64,000 bases of DNA from Rhodanobacter sp. DHB23 (GTDB taxonomy: Bacteria > Pseudomonadota > Gammaproteobacteria > Xanthomonadales > Rhodanobacteraceae). Both the position numbers and the translations under genes were made by a program. Where the stretch lies: NCBI RefSeq assembly GCF_014842975.1, contig NZ_JACYXK010000029.1, positions 434,001 to 498,000 of the forward strand. The letters are read 5' to 3'. The notes under the pieces are model-generated. The model searched no databases. It was not told the origin of the DNA and was given only the letters and a program-made list of their open reading frames with translations. Shown piece after piece: positions 63,649 through 64,000 of this stretch (position 1 is the stretch's first letter; the number at the start of each line of letters is the position of its first letter).

Positions 63649-64000
63649 GTGGGAGAGTTCGCCAGCCAGCGCCATGTCGCCCAGCCGATGCCGCGGTCGT
63701 CGGCGCCGGACGGCGTGCATGACCGCGGCGAGCCGTTCCTCGCCGCCGACGTCGGCGGCACCCACGCGCGCATCGGCCTGGTGATCGGCACGCCCGCCGA
63801 GCGGCATCCGGTGAGCGTGCTGCATTACCACCGCTACCACTGCGCCGACTGGGCCGACCTGGGCAGCGTGCTGCGCGACTTCATCGGGCAACTGCCGGCC
63901 GCCGGCCATGCCGAACTGGCCGCGCGCGTGCGCCGCTGCGTGGTGGCCAGCGCCGGCGTGGTGCTGGACGACCGCATCGTCAACGAGAACCTGCCCTGGC
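63649..64000 (+). CDS. Glucokinase-family sugar kinase, N-terminal part (runs off the window)
   Basis: 117 codons present. GTG 63649 has AGGGGAA upstream and gives (M)GEFASQRHVAQPMPRSSAP, then the phosphate-1 motif FLAADVGGTHARIGLV typical of bacterial glucokinases (PF02685). The N-terminal 30 residues before the motif are longer than in E. coli Glk. Given the NagR-type operator upstream, it may phosphorylate GlcNAc and/or glucose entering through NagP. The C-terminal two-thirds lies outside the window. Confidence 0.85.
   Translation, partial: MGEFASQRHVAQPMPRSSAPDGVHDRGEPFLAADVGGTHARIGLVIGTPAERHPVSVLHYHRYHCADWADLGSVLRDFIGQLPAAGHAELAARVRRCVVASAGVVLDDRIVNENLPW

Overview
The window is a GC-rich chromosomal segment. 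Gene content, gene order and repeat types point to a gammaproteobacterium of the Xanthomonadales, most likely Rhodanobacteraceae (Rhodanobacter/Dyella/Frateuria-like). The clues are algZ-algR-hemC order, zwf-pgl-edd-eda, an N-acetylglucosamine locus with NagQ- and NagR-type operators, an RppH/Bfd/Bfr/ErpA block, and many interspersed palindromic repeats. No phage, transposase or CRISPR array is visible. This identification is inference from the sequence alone.

Layout. 1-3772 (minus): ATP synthase operon atpI-B-E-F-H-A, with atpA cut by the window edge. 4039-5068: phasin, queD and an elongator tRNA-Met. 5251-9010 (plus): rppH, bfd with a Fur-like box, bfr, erpA, nudC, ampE-like. 9106-15949: LplT/acyltransferase fusion, Bax-inhibitor-like protein, DUF488 protein, WYL regulator, membrane protein, DUF481 outer-membrane protein. 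16043-19551 (minus): hemC, algR, algZ, esterase. 19626-25005: two divergent S9 peptidases and a DUF2059 protein. 25043-29687 (minus): a tightly coupled sulfur cluster of TauE, a TIGR01244-type protein, TsdA, TsdB, an oxyanion-type binding protein and periplasmic DsrE, probably for thiosulfate/tetrathionate chemistry. 29875-34697 (plus): MarR regulator and a tripartite drug efflux operon. 34809-45465: Tat-exported GH2 glycosidase, serine hydrolase, orphan RND permease, NTF2-like protein, S10 carboxypeptidase, EamA transporter. 45617-48366 (plus): TonB-like proline-rich protein, DUF2239 protein, MFS transporter. 48367-53297 (minus): the Entner-Doudoroff set. 53514-64000: GlcNAc catabolism (GntR/NagQ-type regulator, SIS-domain deaminase, NagA, LacI/NagR-type regulator, NagP transporter, sugar kinase cut by the window end), interrupted by a cobalamin-riboswitch-controlled BtuB receptor and a diguanylate cyclase.

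How the parts work together. GlcNAc enters through NagP, is presumably phosphorylated by the partial kinase, deacetylated by NagA and deaminated to fructose-6-P, which can feed the ED enzymes encoded next door. NagQ-type direct repeats lie between zwf and the GntR gene, and two NagR-type palindromes lie between nagP and the kinase. In the sulfur cluster the diheme TsdA/TsdB pair would oxidise thiosulfate in the periplasm, while the DsrE protein, binding protein, Cys-containing TIGR01244 protein and TauE exporter suggest capture, transfer and export of sulfur species.

The most unusual non-coding structures are: a 142-nt run of five back-to-back perfect hairpins inside the sulfur cluster (29022-29163); two 7-6-7 inverted repeats exactly 30 bp apart upstream of marR; a 62-64-nt hairpin repeat between atpH and atpA; and two interspersed repeat families, of five copies (about 77 bp) and four copies (about 113-200 bp), some of which supply stop codons or N-terminal codons to genes.
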